Origin: Candidatus Methanophagales archaeon ANME-1-THS
Lineage (GTDB): Archaea; Halobacteriota; Syntropharchaeia; Alkanophagales; Methanospirareceae
DNA: 12,876 nucleotides
NCBI GenBank assembly: GCA_004212135.1
Contig: RXIE01000081.1
Location: 1-12,876 of the forward strand
Direction of reading: 5' to 3'
The notes beneath the pieces were generated by a model that made no database searches, had not been told where the DNA came from, and worked only from the letters and a program-made list of their open reading frames with translations. The position numbers and the translations under genes are program-made. Below are positions 1 to 7,282 of the stretch, one piece after another (position 1 is the stretch's first letter; each line of letters opens with the position of its first letter).

Positions 1-1083
1 TCACCTGAGGATGTAGCCAGTATCCTCGAGTTCAACTACCTTCAATCGTGGGCTGTGCTGGAGAGCGATGTTGAATCATTCCGAGAAAAGCTTCAGTCTG
101 GTGAAGTGGATACAAACTATCAGTCAGGGGGCTGGTTGCTTACGTCGAGTTGGCACCAAGAGGAACCATATAATGACCAATGCCCGAACAGGGGCTGTAT
201 ATGGCTCTGTAATAGCAATAACAACTCGTTGGTAGGATGTGTGGCAACTGCAGGAGCACAGATCATGCGTTACTGGAACTGGCCGCCATACGGCGTTGGC
301 AGCCCCTACAACGACCCATATGATTGGCACAACATGCCGGATCAGTTGACGGGATGTACCTGGCCATGGGTCCAAGTAGGTGCAGTAGCAGAGCTCTGCC
401 ATGAGGTTGGTGTTGCAGTTGGCATGAACTATGGATGTACAGGTTCATCCGCGGATACCTATGATATGGAGGGAGTGTATGAAAATAACTACCGCTATTC
501 AACGGCCTGTGTAAAAAGGGATCGCTCGGCCTACACTAATGTGTCCTGGTTCAATCGCATAAAGGCCCAGTTAGATCTAAACCGGCCGGTGCACTATAGA
601 ATTTATGAACATTCGATTGTCGGCGATGGGTGGAGGGAACGCATCGTGAGTGGTCAAACCGTGAGGGAATATCATATGAACTATGGATGGTCAAACGTTA
701 GTTATAACACTTGGTACGTGCTGGATGGATTGTACTATCCAGCGGGAGGTAGCATAAATGATGAATACATGCTGGAGAATATCTATCCCGCCGTAGCTCT
801 GGGGAACTCGATAGCCGGCACTTACTCACTACAGTCTTTTCCCTATCACTATTTCGATCAGGACGCCACAGGTAATAGCGCGACATTTGAGGCTGGTCAA
901 TACCTCCAGTTCCTGCCGAATGTCGAGGTAACCTGCACGAGCACGACCGGTGGCTCTATCCGTTTCTTGGGTACCAGTTCTTACAACACACGACTCTTTA
1001 CAAGGGGAGATCCGTCAAAGGGAATCCGTATTTACAATGGCGCAGTCAAACTGAATAAAGATGGCAGTATCAAATTTCCTTAG
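1..1083 (+). CDS. C10 (streptopain-like) cysteine protease, 5' partial
   Basis: Secreted papain-fold protease of MEROPS family C10. The frame is open to the window edge, so the GTG at 55 is probably internal and the signal peptide and most of the propeptide lie upstream. Visible family signatures are a WxQ-type substrate segment before PYNDQCP, the nucleophile segment LVGCVATAGAQIMRYWNWP (catalytic Cys codon 238-240), and a histidine segment, EHSIVGDGW (His codon 610-612), followed by YHMNYGWS, which matches the His and NWGW region of streptopain. After about nt 790 comes a 95-residue tail rich in aromatic residues and glycine (from AGTYSLQSFPYHYFDQD to the end) that I cannot assign; it may be a beta-rich binding or anchoring module. 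The stop lies 10 nt before the dockerin gene, suggesting one transcript. The C10 assignment is strong; substrate and localisation are inferred. Confidence 0.85.
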   Translation, partial: SPEDVASILEFNYLQSWAVLESDVESFREKLQSGEVDTNYQSGGWLLTSSWHQEEPYNDQCPNRGCIWLCNSNNNSLVGCVATAGAQIMRYWNWPPYGVGSPYNDPYDWHNMPDQLTGCTWPWVQVGAVAELCHEVGVAVGMNYGCTGSSADTYDMEGVYENNYRYSTACVKRDRSAYTNVSWFNRIKAQLDLNRPVHYRIYEHSIVGDGWRERIVSGQTVREYHMNYGWSNVSYNTWYVLDGLYYPAGGSINDEYMLENIYPAVALGNSIAGTYSLQSFPYHYFDQDATGNSATFEAGQYLQFLPNVEVTCTSTTGGSIRFLGTSSYNTRLFTRGDPSKGIRIYNGAVKLNKDGSIKFP

Positions 1084-1093
1084 GGTGAGATAG

Positions 1094-1558
1094 ATGAAGA
1101 AACGACACGTATCGATGCTTATGGGACTGCTCTGCCTTACCGGGATCGTCTATGCACAGGTCTCACCGAACTTCGACCTGAGCTGGAACGTGATTGGTGG
1201 AGGCGGAGGACCCATGAGCTCGGCAAACTACCGAGTGGATAGCACCGTCGGGCAGATCATCGGGGTTTCAGAGAGCAGCAATTACAAGCTCAGTGCGGGC
1301 TACTGGTATGGGGTCAAGGTCCAACCACAAGGACTATGCGGCGATGTGAACTGCGATCATTCAGTGGACATTGGCGACGTGACCTTGGTACTGAACCACT
1401 GGGCGAATCCCGCGAAATATCCCCTCAATTGCGATGAATGGGCGGAATGGGCAGGCGATGTTACCTGCGATGAAGCAATAGACATTGGTGACGTGACCCT
1501 GCTGCTGAACCACTGGGCGAATCCAGGGAAATATCCACTGAACTGCTGTCCGAGCTGA
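1094..1558 (+). CDS. Small secreted protein with type I dockerin-like C-terminus
   Basis: A 154-residue exported protein. Residues 1-21 form a signal peptide (MKKRH, then a hydrophobic core ending VYA before Q22). Residues 23-75 (gly-rich IGGGGGPMSSANYRVDSTVG to LSAGYWYG) resemble the short N-terminal segment seen in many secreted proteins of uncultured microbes. Residues 83-113 and 121-151 are two nearly identical 31-residue segments with the dockerin/EF-hand loop GDVNCD...VDIGDV followed by TLVLNHW. Calcium ligands at loop positions 1, 3, 5, 9 and 12 are D84, N86, D88, D92 and D95; the second loop has T124 at position 3. Six cysteines (82, 87, 113, 125, 151, 152) could form disulfides. GGTGAG just before the ATG is the ribosome site. 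Dockerins bind cohesins, so the protein may tether or be tethered outside the cell; no cohesin is in this window. Confidence 0.8.
   Translation: MKKRHVSMLMGLLCLTGIVYAQVSPNFDLSWNVIGGGGGPMSSANYRVDSTVGQIIGVSESSNYKLSAGYWYGVKVQPQGLCGDVNCDHSVDIGDVTLVLNHWANPAKYPLNCDEWAEWAGDVTCDEAIDIGDVTLLLNHWANPGKYPLNCCPS
1340..1546 (+). repeat. Duplicated dockerin segment within the gene
   Basis: Two 93-nt in-frame units, 1340-1432 and 1454-1546, encode 31 residues each. They differ at only about six positions and are separated by a 7-residue linker (DEWAEWA). Many of the nucleotide differences are at third codon positions, so the repeat is preserved at the protein level. Confidence 0.85.
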
Positions 1559-1572
1559 AAAAGGTAAAATAA

Positions 1573-1609
1573 AGGGAGTATCTGGCACATACTCCCTCAT
1601 TTATTTTTA
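1573..1609 (+). terminator. Hairpin plus T-rich tail after the dockerin gene
   Basis: A 9-bp perfect stem (AGGGAGTAT at 1573-1581, ATACTCCCT at 1589-1597) closes a 7-nt loop and is followed by CATTTATTTTT. It lies 15 nt past the dockerin stop and would end the protease-dockerin transcript. Archaeal termination relies mainly on the T-rich stretch. Confidence 0.6.
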
Positions 1610-1790
1610 GCGGCACTCAACCATAATAACGGCACACGGCTGCGAGAACTTCCCAACCAAATTCAGACGTTAGGTACGGAGAACAATAGTGTATACTTTA
1701 AAAGAGATGCGCTCACTTACAGTATAGCTCACGATTCCTTTATTCCATACGAAAAAAAAGGTAAGAATGGCTAGTATACGTGCTGATCTC

Positions 1791-2129
1791 TCATCGCTCA
1801 GTGAGTAAATGATCATTCACCTGTTGGTAATCGGTGAGGAATTCCTTCCCTTTTGACGTCGTCTTGTATTCTCCGTCCGTACGCTCAATGAGTTCTTTTT
1901 CTGTTAAGAAGTTGATAAATTCATCAAATCTTCTGAAATTAATGTTCGCTTTATACACAATTTCAGTCTTTTTAGCTCCTTTCAGAGCTGCGGAAAGGAT
2001 AGCCGCAATTATCTCCAATTTAGACCTTCGCTCTTTGAATCTGGTCTTTAAACTCTTCTTTAAACTTTCCCCAATTACATCCTCCAACGGCATGATCGTG
2101 GTTGTTATATGAACGGTATTATCGTCCAT
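1791..2129 (-). CDS. Small winged-helix DNA-binding protein
   Basis: A protein of 112 residues (115 if the GTG at 2138 is used). The core resembles the archaeal single-domain winged-helix family often listed as HTH_45. It has a basic entry (RFKERRSKLEIIAAILSAAL), a helix-turn-helix centred on KKTEIVYKANINFRRFDEFINFL, and a wing (LIERTDGEYKTTSKGKEFL). It is probably a dimeric transcription regulator; ligand and targets are unknown. I prefer the ATG at 2129 because no Shine-Dalgarno precedes either start and a TATA-like element about 20 nt upstream suggests a leaderless or nearly leaderless mRNA. A third in-frame ATG at 2093 would still keep the whole winged helix. The gene stands alone, diverging from nothing and facing the dockerin gene tail to tail, so the neighbours give no hint of a target. 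Confidence 0.75.
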   Translation of the reverse strand: MDDNTVHITTTIMPLEDVIGESLKKSLKTRFKERRSKLEIIAAILSAALKGAKKTEIVYKANINFRRFDEFINFLTEKELIERTDGEYKTTSKGKEFLTDYQQVNDHLLTER

Positions 2130-2143
2130 ACTATTCACGGTGA

Positions 2144-2156
2144 ATAATTATAAAAA
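2144..2156 (-). promoter_or_regulatory. Putative TATA box for the winged-helix gene
   Basis: Read on the minus strand this is TTTTTATAATTATT, an AT-rich TATA-like element centred about 20 nt upstream of the ATG at 2129. The spacing fits a leaderless start, although no distinct BRE is visible. Confidence 0.4.
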
Positions 2157-2258
2157 TGTATTCTCGTGTTGAATATTATTTACTGCGTCTTGCATAGTGC
2201 GGAATAGCCCCCACAGCCCGGCCATGATTACAGTGGATTTGAGTAAAAGAGGTGCCTG

Positions 2259-2342
2259 GGCTATTTCGGTAAGGGCACGCCGGCATTGAGCTGCTTTGGA
2301 GGACATCAACGTATATGCACCATCGACTTATTATTTGTTGAT
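2259..2342. repeat. Intergenic imperfect repeat, copy A
   Basis: 84 nt that align with copy B (5697-5782) at about 68 of 86 columns, with two single-base gaps. The best block is GTATATGCACCA, identical in both. It lies 26 nt beyond the 3' end of tiaS, in the same window orientation as copy B. Read on the minus strand, both copies share GAYTL..S.A.QC.RAL-type codons until a one-base gap shifts the frame. It may be a fossil of a dispersed element or coding fragment. Confidence 0.6.
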
Positions 2343-2368
2343 TATCTATTTTCGTGGGGATACGAAGT

Positions 2369-3715
2369 TCATCTGCTCGGATGAAGGTGATCGATCTCCC
2401 CGTCCATACACATCCGGATCAACGGTTTTGCGATATGCCGTCGTGCAACGGGTGGTACTTCGTATAAGCCCTCTTCAAGCTCTCTCGCCACAATCACAAC
2501 CTCCTTATCAGCGCGATACGTCTTGCATCGTTTGCATCGATAGCCCTGTCCGCGTCCGGCAGATTCCATGCGCTTGCCACAGTGCTCGCATCTCGGGTTC
2601 TTTCGTACTTCCACGTTCAATTGCCTCACCGCGATCTTCTCGAGATTGATAGTTCCTCGCTTGAACGATCCGTAGACCGTAACCTCATCACCCTTCCGTA
2701 ACTTCCTGATATGATCACGGAACCCTTTCGTGGGCTCATAGGCGATGCACTCGATACGATCCGATGCCCAATCGGATAGCGAAAGAGCAAAGACCACATG
2801 CCCCCCTTCTATCGTCCGAGGCATGGAATCCACACTGCCATCTAACACATACGAGTGATAGTCCTGCAACCTCCCCTGAACGCCTGCAATCAAGTGGACA
2901 TCCGTGCCCTGGTTCGTGATGAACAGCATCTCCCGCTCCGCCGGTTCTGCCCTGATGAGCTTGTAGGCGTGATAGAGCGCATCGACGCGGCATCCGCGTA
3001 TCCCGAAGAGGACCGGGCAGGGCGAATGTGGTGCAAGAACAAGCTTCTTGTTCGCCCAATCCACCGTATCCCAGGTTGAGGGATACGTCGCTTCATCTGC
3101 GTGCCATACACTCGCTTCGTCAATGACCCGCGGCGTGCCCCATCTCTCTTGTTCTCGGTATACCATCAGCTCATACGTGAAATCGTAGCGAGAAGGGTCA
3201 GCTTGTTGCACGACCAAAAACGAGGCGGCCGCTAAGGCACCGATCAATCCCCGCTTGTTTTTCAACCCGAAACAATCAATGTTCAATTCTGAACTGAGTG
3301 AATATGCTGCTTCTATGCTGAGCACGTCTCTCACAGCGGACTCGTAAAAGTTCTTTAATTTTTGCATAGCCCCTTTCTCCTCCCCGCTCACTCCTTTGGA
3401 TATCGCATGTACTGCGGCTTCGTCGATAAAAACCACGCCCGGGTTCGTTTCCTCATCATGTAACTCCGCGAGCTCTTGTACTCGTGCTTTTACCAGTTCT
3501 TTTACTTCCCTTTCTCTGCCCGCGGCGATTCTGATCGCGAAGGATACCGCCCCGTTACCTCTCGTTTTAAAAGGAATACAGGGATTGAGGCGCACCAATC
3601 GGGGAATCGAAAGAGTCCCATATCCACCTTGTTCAAGCTCGTCAACCAGGACGGCGCAGAGATACGTGGTGCACATTCCTGATCTCGAATCAGTATCGTC
3701 TATCCCGATGATCAT
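2369..3715 (-). CDS. tiaS: tRNA(Ile2) 2-agmatinylcytidine synthetase TiaS
   Basis: This enzyme attaches agmatine to C34 of tRNA-Ile(CAU) using ATP, so that the archaeal tRNA reads AUA instead of AUG. The 448-residue length is normal for the family. The N-terminus has the signature MIIGIDDTDS (DDTDS at 6-10) followed by GMCTTYL. The central part contains the family segment VDWANKKLVLAPHSPCPVLF and GIRG, then an OB-fold-like stretch (GDEVTVYGSFKRGTINLEKI), and a C-terminal zinc ribbon with C376, C379, C394 and C397 (CEHCG and CKRCK). The ATG start is the natural one because the conserved MIIGIDDTDS begins there. A perfect 13-bp inverted repeat abuts this ATG, so its expression may be controlled at that point. 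The gene is monocistronic as far as can be seen. Confidence 0.97.
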   Translation of the reverse strand: MIIGIDDTDSRSGMCTTYLCAVLVDELEQGGYGTLSIPRLVRLNPCIPFKTRGNGAVSFAIRIAAGREREVKELVKARVQELAELHDEETNPGVVFIDEAAVHAISKGVSGEEKGAMQKLKNFYESAVRDVLSIEAAYSLSSELNIDCFGLKNKRGLIGALAAASFLVVQQADPSRYDFTYELMVYREQERWGTPRVIDEASVWHADEATYPSTWDTVDWANKKLVLAPHSPCPVLFGIRGCRVDALYHAYKLIRAEPAEREMLFITNQGTDVHLIAGVQGRLQDYHSYVLDGSVDSMPRTIEGGHVVFALSLSDWASDRIECIAYEPTKGFRDHIRKLRKGDEVTVYGSFKRGTINLEKIAVRQLNVEVRKNPRCEHCGKRMESAGRGQGYRCKRCKTYRADKEVVIVARELEEGLYEVPPVARRHIAKPLIRMCMDGEIDHLHPSR

Positions 3716-3742
3716 AAACCTTTTCTTTAAAAGAAAAGGTTT
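3716..3742. promoter_or_regulatory. Perfect 13-bp inverted repeat abutting the tiaS ATG
   Basis: Arms AAACCTTTTCTTT (3716-3728) and AAAGAAAAGGTTT (3730-3742) are exact reverse complements around a single central base. In the tiaS mRNA the pair would form an 11-bp hairpin with a short loop that hides the only purine-rich AAAGG in front of the AUG. As DNA it would be a symmetric operator. The inverted repeat is directly visible; the role is inferred. Confidence 0.7.
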
Positions 3743-3880
3743 ATCAAAAGAATAATTTTACCGAAGAACGCTTCTCCTAAACCAGCGGGATTTGAGGAAA
3801 CCACTTTGACGTTATATACAGAAAGATATACGATTTCTTTTAGCATCAGTTTTCTTTTTGAAAACAGTGTAAAGAAAGTG

Positions 3881-3914
3881 TGAGCACCGCAATAATTAAT
3901 AAGCAGCGGGCTCA
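3881..3914 (+). promoter_or_regulatory. Possible leader hairpin upstream of the M50 gene
   Basis: TGAGC (3881-3885) and CCGC (3887-3890) pair with GCGG (3906-3909) and GCTCA (3910-3914), leaving one bulged A and a 15-nt AT-rich loop. It lies 19 nt before the ribosome site of the protease gene. The stem is short and the role is unproven. Confidence 0.35.
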
Positions 3915-3944
3915 ATCTCAATTAATTACATGTGGAGACCAATA

Positions 3945-5603
3945 ATGAACCTGAATCAATTGATGATAGTGCTGCAGCTCTTCCTGATCTACTGGCTTGT
4001 CGTTATACTGCTTGATCGAAAGGGCATTTTGGAGCGATTGAACATCTCAGCCTATGGACCGGTGCTCATGATCCGGACGAAGAGAGGAGAGCGGTCATTG
4101 GAGCGGCTGGCAAGGGGCGCGTTACGGGAACGATTCTGGAGGACCTATGCTGATATCGGTACGATTTTAGTGGTGATTGCCATGATATTCATGGTCGTGC
4201 TCGTCGCTTATGGCACGTATGCAACATTTGAAACGCATCCGGAACCAACGGAGCTCAATGAGCCGAGGAATTGGCTGCTCATACCGGGATTAAATGAGTT
4301 TATTCCAATGCTTGCCTGGGTCGGCTTTGTCATCGCCCTGGTGGTACACGAGCTCGCTCATGCGGTCTTGAGCACCGTCGAGAAGATAAAAGTAAAATCA
4401 ATGGGACTTCTGGTTGCTTTAATACCGATCGGAGCCTTCGCGGAGCCGGACAGCGAGCAGCTCTTTGGCGAAAAGAGAAAAGAGGAGGGTAAAGAGCAGA
4501 GCGAAGCAAAGGAGAGGAGTGAAACGGAACCGGTGAAGAAGAAAGTAGCAACTTCACATGAACGAACACGAATACTCGCTGCGGGCGTTACGAGCAACTT
4601 CTGTGTGGCGTTTATTGCCTTTCTTGTATTCTTTACCATTCTCTTCTCCTTACAGCCGGTTGGCGAGAACGGTGTGTTTGTGCATGCAGTTGCCGTCGGA
4701 AGTCCTGCGGAGCAATTGGGAATAGAATCCGAACTGTTCATCACACTGGTTGATGGCTCCGGGGTTACGAGTCTTGAAGAATTGAATGAGGCGCTGGAAG
4801 AAAAAGAGCAGGTAATCCTCACGGTTGTCGATAAACGTGGAAATGCGAGAGAACTGGCGGTGAACCGTGCTCATGAACGTGCGGGCGTGATGATCGTCTG
4901 GGTTGAAGAAGGCCTCCCTGCGGCTAAAGCGGGGCTACACGCAGGCATGCGCATCACGAGGATGGATACGATGAGCATAACGACCTATGAGGATTTCCGG
5001 ATGTTCATGGATAGCACGAAACCCGCGCAGGTAATCGAGGTGCAGACGGATGAGAAGACGGTTGTTGTGGAATTGATCAAATCGCCCTATGGCGATAAAG
5101 GCTATTTAGGGGTTCTTGTTACAAATAATCCGTTGGGAATGGTCGTAGCAGAATTCCCGGCAGGAGAATATCTCGACGGGTTGCGGAGTATACCCTCTTC
5201 ATTTATGACGTTATCACCACGCCAGTGGTTAAATAGCTGGCTGTGGTTGACCATCATGCCAATCACTCCTCCCCCGACTGGGTTCGGCGGTTTTCATCCC
5301 CTTCTCGTCCACTTATACGAGCCGGTGGGTGCGGCATCATCACTCTTCGGCGGCAGTATTTTCTGGATCGCCGATGTGATATTCTGGGTTGGGTGGATTA
5401 ATTTCTATGTTGGGCTCTTCAACTGTCTGCCTGCTCTTCCGCTCGACGGTGGCTATGTCTTTAAAGAGATGCTGAATCCCATCCTACGGGGCATAAAGGA
5501 AGCGGAGAGGAAAGAGAAGATCGCCCGGGCAATTGCATCCCTCATCGCGTTTCTCATCTTCTCGTCGATCTTTTTCATGTTAGCGGGTCCGTATCTCCTG
5601 TGA
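3945..5603 (+). CDS. Membrane site-2 (M50) metalloprotease with two PDZ-like domains
   Basis: An intramembrane zinc protease of the S2P family, which cuts membrane-bound substrates within or near the bilayer. I chose the ATG at 3945 over the in-frame ATG at 3930 because TGGAG (3933-3937) sits 7 nt before it; numbering is from 3945 (552 residues). Predicted membrane segments lie near 6-24, 72-92, 121-142, 212-236, 470-498 and 533-550. The zinc motif HELAH is at 135-139, the GxxxN-type segment AAGVTSNF at about 212-219, and the third motif LPALPLDGG at 495-503 with D501. A Lys/Glu-rich insert (about 170-200) follows the active-site helix. Two PDZ-like regions (about 240-305 and 315-395) carry GSPAEQLGI and GLPAAKAGL. 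Substrate is unknown; no partner anti-sigma-type gene is adjacent. The family assignment is firm. Confidence 0.93.
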   Translation: MNLNQLMIVLQLFLIYWLVVILLDRKGILERLNISAYGPVLMIRTKRGERSLERLARGALRERFWRTYADIGTILVVIAMIFMVVLVAYGTYATFETHPEPTELNEPRNWLLIPGLNEFIPMLAWVGFVIALVVHELAHAVLSTVEKIKVKSMGLLVALIPIGAFAEPDSEQLFGEKRKEEGKEQSEAKERSETEPVKKKVATSHERTRILAAGVTSNFCVAFIAFLVFFTILFSLQPVGENGVFVHAVAVGSPAEQLGIESELFITLVDGSGVTSLEELNEALEEKEQVILTVVDKRGNARELAVNRAHERAGVMIVWVEEGLPAAKAGLHAGMRITRMDTMSITTYEDFRMFMDSTKPAQVIEVQTDEKTVVVELIKSPYGDKGYLGVLVTNNPLGMVVAEFPAGEYLDGLRSIPSSFMTLSPRQWLNSWLWLTIMPITPPPTGFGGFHPLLVHLYEPVGAASSLFGGSIFWIADVIFWVGWINFYVGLFNCLPALPLDGGYVFKEMLNPILRGIKEAERKEKIARAIASLIAFLIFSSIFFMLAGPYLL

Positions 5604-5696
5604 AACAAATCCAGAGATAGGGAAAAGGAAATCCCAGAATATACATGAAATCCAGATTTTGGAGCTCAATCTCCCTCCGCTTACCTTCTGCAATGC

Positions 5697-5782
5697 GGCT
5701 ATCGCAGTAAAGAGCACGCCAGCACTGAGGTGCTTCGGAGAGTATCAAAGTATATGCACCAGTCAACCTATTATTCTTTGAT
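5697..5782. repeat. Intergenic imperfect repeat, copy B
   Basis: 86 nt matching copy A at 2259-2342, in the same orientation. It lies between the M50 gene (94 nt past its stop) and leuC (40 nt before its start). Here GGTGC and GCACC could pair across the element, but copy A has a mismatch in that stem, so a conserved RNA hairpin is not supported. Confidence 0.6.
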
Positions 5783-5821
5783 GAAACTGTTCTTACAAGT
5801 TTAAAGAAAAGGGGGTAAGAG

Positions 5822-7108
5822 ATGGCGACGATAGCGGAGAAGATACTGGGTGAAAAAGCGGGACGAGGAAGCGCGGCGCATGCCGGTGAGATCGTGGAAT
5901 GCGAGATAGACTACGTGATGGTGAATGATATCACGGGCGTGCCTGCTTTTCAGGTCCTCGAGGAGCTGGGAGATACGCACGGGATACAGAAGGAGAAGGT
6001 GGTCGTGATCCAGGACCATTATGTGCCGAACAAGGATGTGGATTCGGCCGAACAAGCGAAAGCGTTGCGGAACTATGCCCGGCGATACTGCATCGATCAT
6101 TACTATGACATAGGCTGGGGTGGGATCTGCCATCAGGTGATGATCGAGGAAGGATTTGTTGCTCCCGGTCGGCTGATCATCGGTGCGGATTCGCATACCT
6201 GCTCGTACGGCGCATTAGGTGCTTTTTCAACCGGTATCGGCTCGACCGAAGCTGCAGCAGCGATGGCTACCGGGAAACTCTGGTTCAAGGTCCCGGAGAC
6301 GCAGAAGTTTGTCATTAACGGGGAACTGAAGCGATATGTCATGGGTAAAGATATCATCTTGCATATCATCGGCGATATCAGCGTCTCCGGTTCGCTCTAT
6401 AAAGCACAGGAGTTTTATGGCACGGCAATCGAGCAATTGAGCCTCTCTGATAGGATAACCATCTCGAACATGGCGGTGGAAGCAGGCGCGAAGGCGGGTA
6501 TTATCCCGCCTGACGAGACGGTCTTTGATTTCCTCCGCGGGCGTGTACGGGGCGCATACAAACCGGTTTATGCGGATGGCAACGAAGCGGACTATGAGGA
6601 GGTGATTATCTATGATGCGGCTGAGATACCACCAACGGTTGCAAAACCTTTTTCACCCGATAATACCGTGCCGGCAAGCGAACTGGAGGTTCTTATTGAC
6701 CAGGCGTATCTCGGCTCGTGCACGAATGGTCGAATCGAGGATTTACGGGTGGCTGCGGCGCTCCTGAAAGGGAAGAAGGTTCATCCTGATGTGCGGATGA
6801 TCGTTGTGCCGGCAAGTGAGAAGGTATTCAAGCAGGCGATAGCCGAGGGATTGATCACGATTTTTCTTGACGCGGGCGCTTTTATGTGCGGACCTACCTG
6901 CGGCGCCTGTCTCGGCGGGCATATGGGTGTTCTCGCAGCGGGCGAACGGTGCATAAGCACAACGAACCGTAACTTTATAGGACGAATGGGGCACAAAGAT
7001 TCAGAGGTCTATCTGGCCAACCCCGCAGTGGTTGCTGCGTCCGCACTTAGGGGACGGATAACCGATCCAACGGAGTTCTCCAGTAAAAACGCTGGATTTG
7101 GAACATAA
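5822..7108 (+). CDS. leuC: 3-isopropylmalate dehydratase / homoaconitase large subunit
   Basis: Aconitase-superfamily [4Fe-4S] hydro-lyase subunit of 428 residues, the usual size for the archaeal two-subunit type. It works with the small subunit encoded at 8430-8903 to isomerise 2-isopropylmalate to 3-isopropylmalate in leucine synthesis, or the longer homologues in homoaconitate/coenzyme B synthesis. Cluster ligands are C300 in GSCTNGR and C360 and C363 in MCGPTCGACLGGHMG. The conserved GADSHTCSYGALGAFSTGIGS (121-141) and late TTNRNFIGRMG (380-390) segments are intact. AGGGGGT (5810-5816) is a good ribosome site 5-6 nt before the ATG. The large subunit alone does not settle LeuC versus HacA; the small-subunit loop described for leuD bears on that. 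An AAGTTTAAAGAAA element at 5798-5810 resembles the TATA motifs elsewhere in the window but is too near the ATG to be a confident promoter. Confidence 0.92.
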   Translation: MATIAEKILGEKAGRGSAAHAGEIVECEIDYVMVNDITGVPAFQVLEELGDTHGIQKEKVVVIQDHYVPNKDVDSAEQAKALRNYARRYCIDHYYDIGWGGICHQVMIEEGFVAPGRLIIGADSHTCSYGALGAFSTGIGSTEAAAAMATGKLWFKVPETQKFVINGELKRYVMGKDIILHIIGDISVSGSLYKAQEFYGTAIEQLSLSDRITISNMAVEAGAKAGIIPPDETVFDFLRGRVRGAYKPVYADGNEADYEEVIIYDAAEIPPTVAKPFSPDNTVPASELEVLIDQAYLGSCTNGRIEDLRVAAALLKGKKVHPDVRMIVVPASEKVFKQAIAEGLITIFLDAGAFMCGPTCGACLGGHMGVLAAGERCISTTNRNFIGRMGHKDSEVYLANPAVVAASALRGRITDPTEFSSKNAGFGT

Positions 7109-7242
7109 AAATAACGCATGAAAAGAGCGAGTTGCTTTATCCGATCTGAGATAACTTGCGAGCCAGTCCTTTTCGTCTGCCACACTCAAGAAATACCCAG
7201 GTTAATCCTCATCGAGGTGCCGCGATACTCATGACACCTGCC

Positions 7243-7258
7243 ACCAAAAGTTTTAAAA
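7243..7258 (+). promoter_or_regulatory. BRE/TATA promoter for the membrane-protein pair
   Basis: CCAAAAGTTTTAAAA (roughly 7244-7258) has a purine-rich BRE-like part and a TATA-like TTTTAAAA centred near 7255. This is about 28 nt before the ATG at 7283, the distance expected for a leaderless archaeal transcript. The same CCAAAAGTTTTA core recurs in the gyrB promoter. Confidence 0.55.
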
Positions 7259-7282
7259 GAATGGACAACGATGCATATGGCT

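Noticed and set aside
2296..2649. A 117-residue plus-strand ORF overlapping the 3' end of tiaS.
   Set aside because: Most of it is antisense to the conserved zinc-ribbon region of TiaS; no ribosome site or family resemblance.
3727..3921. A 64-residue minus-strand ORF in the tiaS-M50 intergenic region.
   Set aside because: It has no ribosome site or recognisable domain and its end runs into the palindrome; chance ORF in AT-rich DNA is more likely.
5575..5766. A 63-residue minus-strand ORF covering repeat copy B.
   Set aside because: It overlaps the end of the M50 gene and the matching frame in copy A is broken, so it is not treated as a gene; the similarity is reported as a repeat.
5726..5784. 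CTGA and TTGATGA near repeat copy B, resembling C/D-box RNA motifs.
   Set aside because: The order and spacing are wrong for a C/D RNA and copy A lacks the TGATGA.
7109..7242. A weak GCGAGTT/AACTTGC stem after leuC as a terminator.
   Set aside because: Seven pairs with one G-U, a long loop and no T tract; too weak to call.
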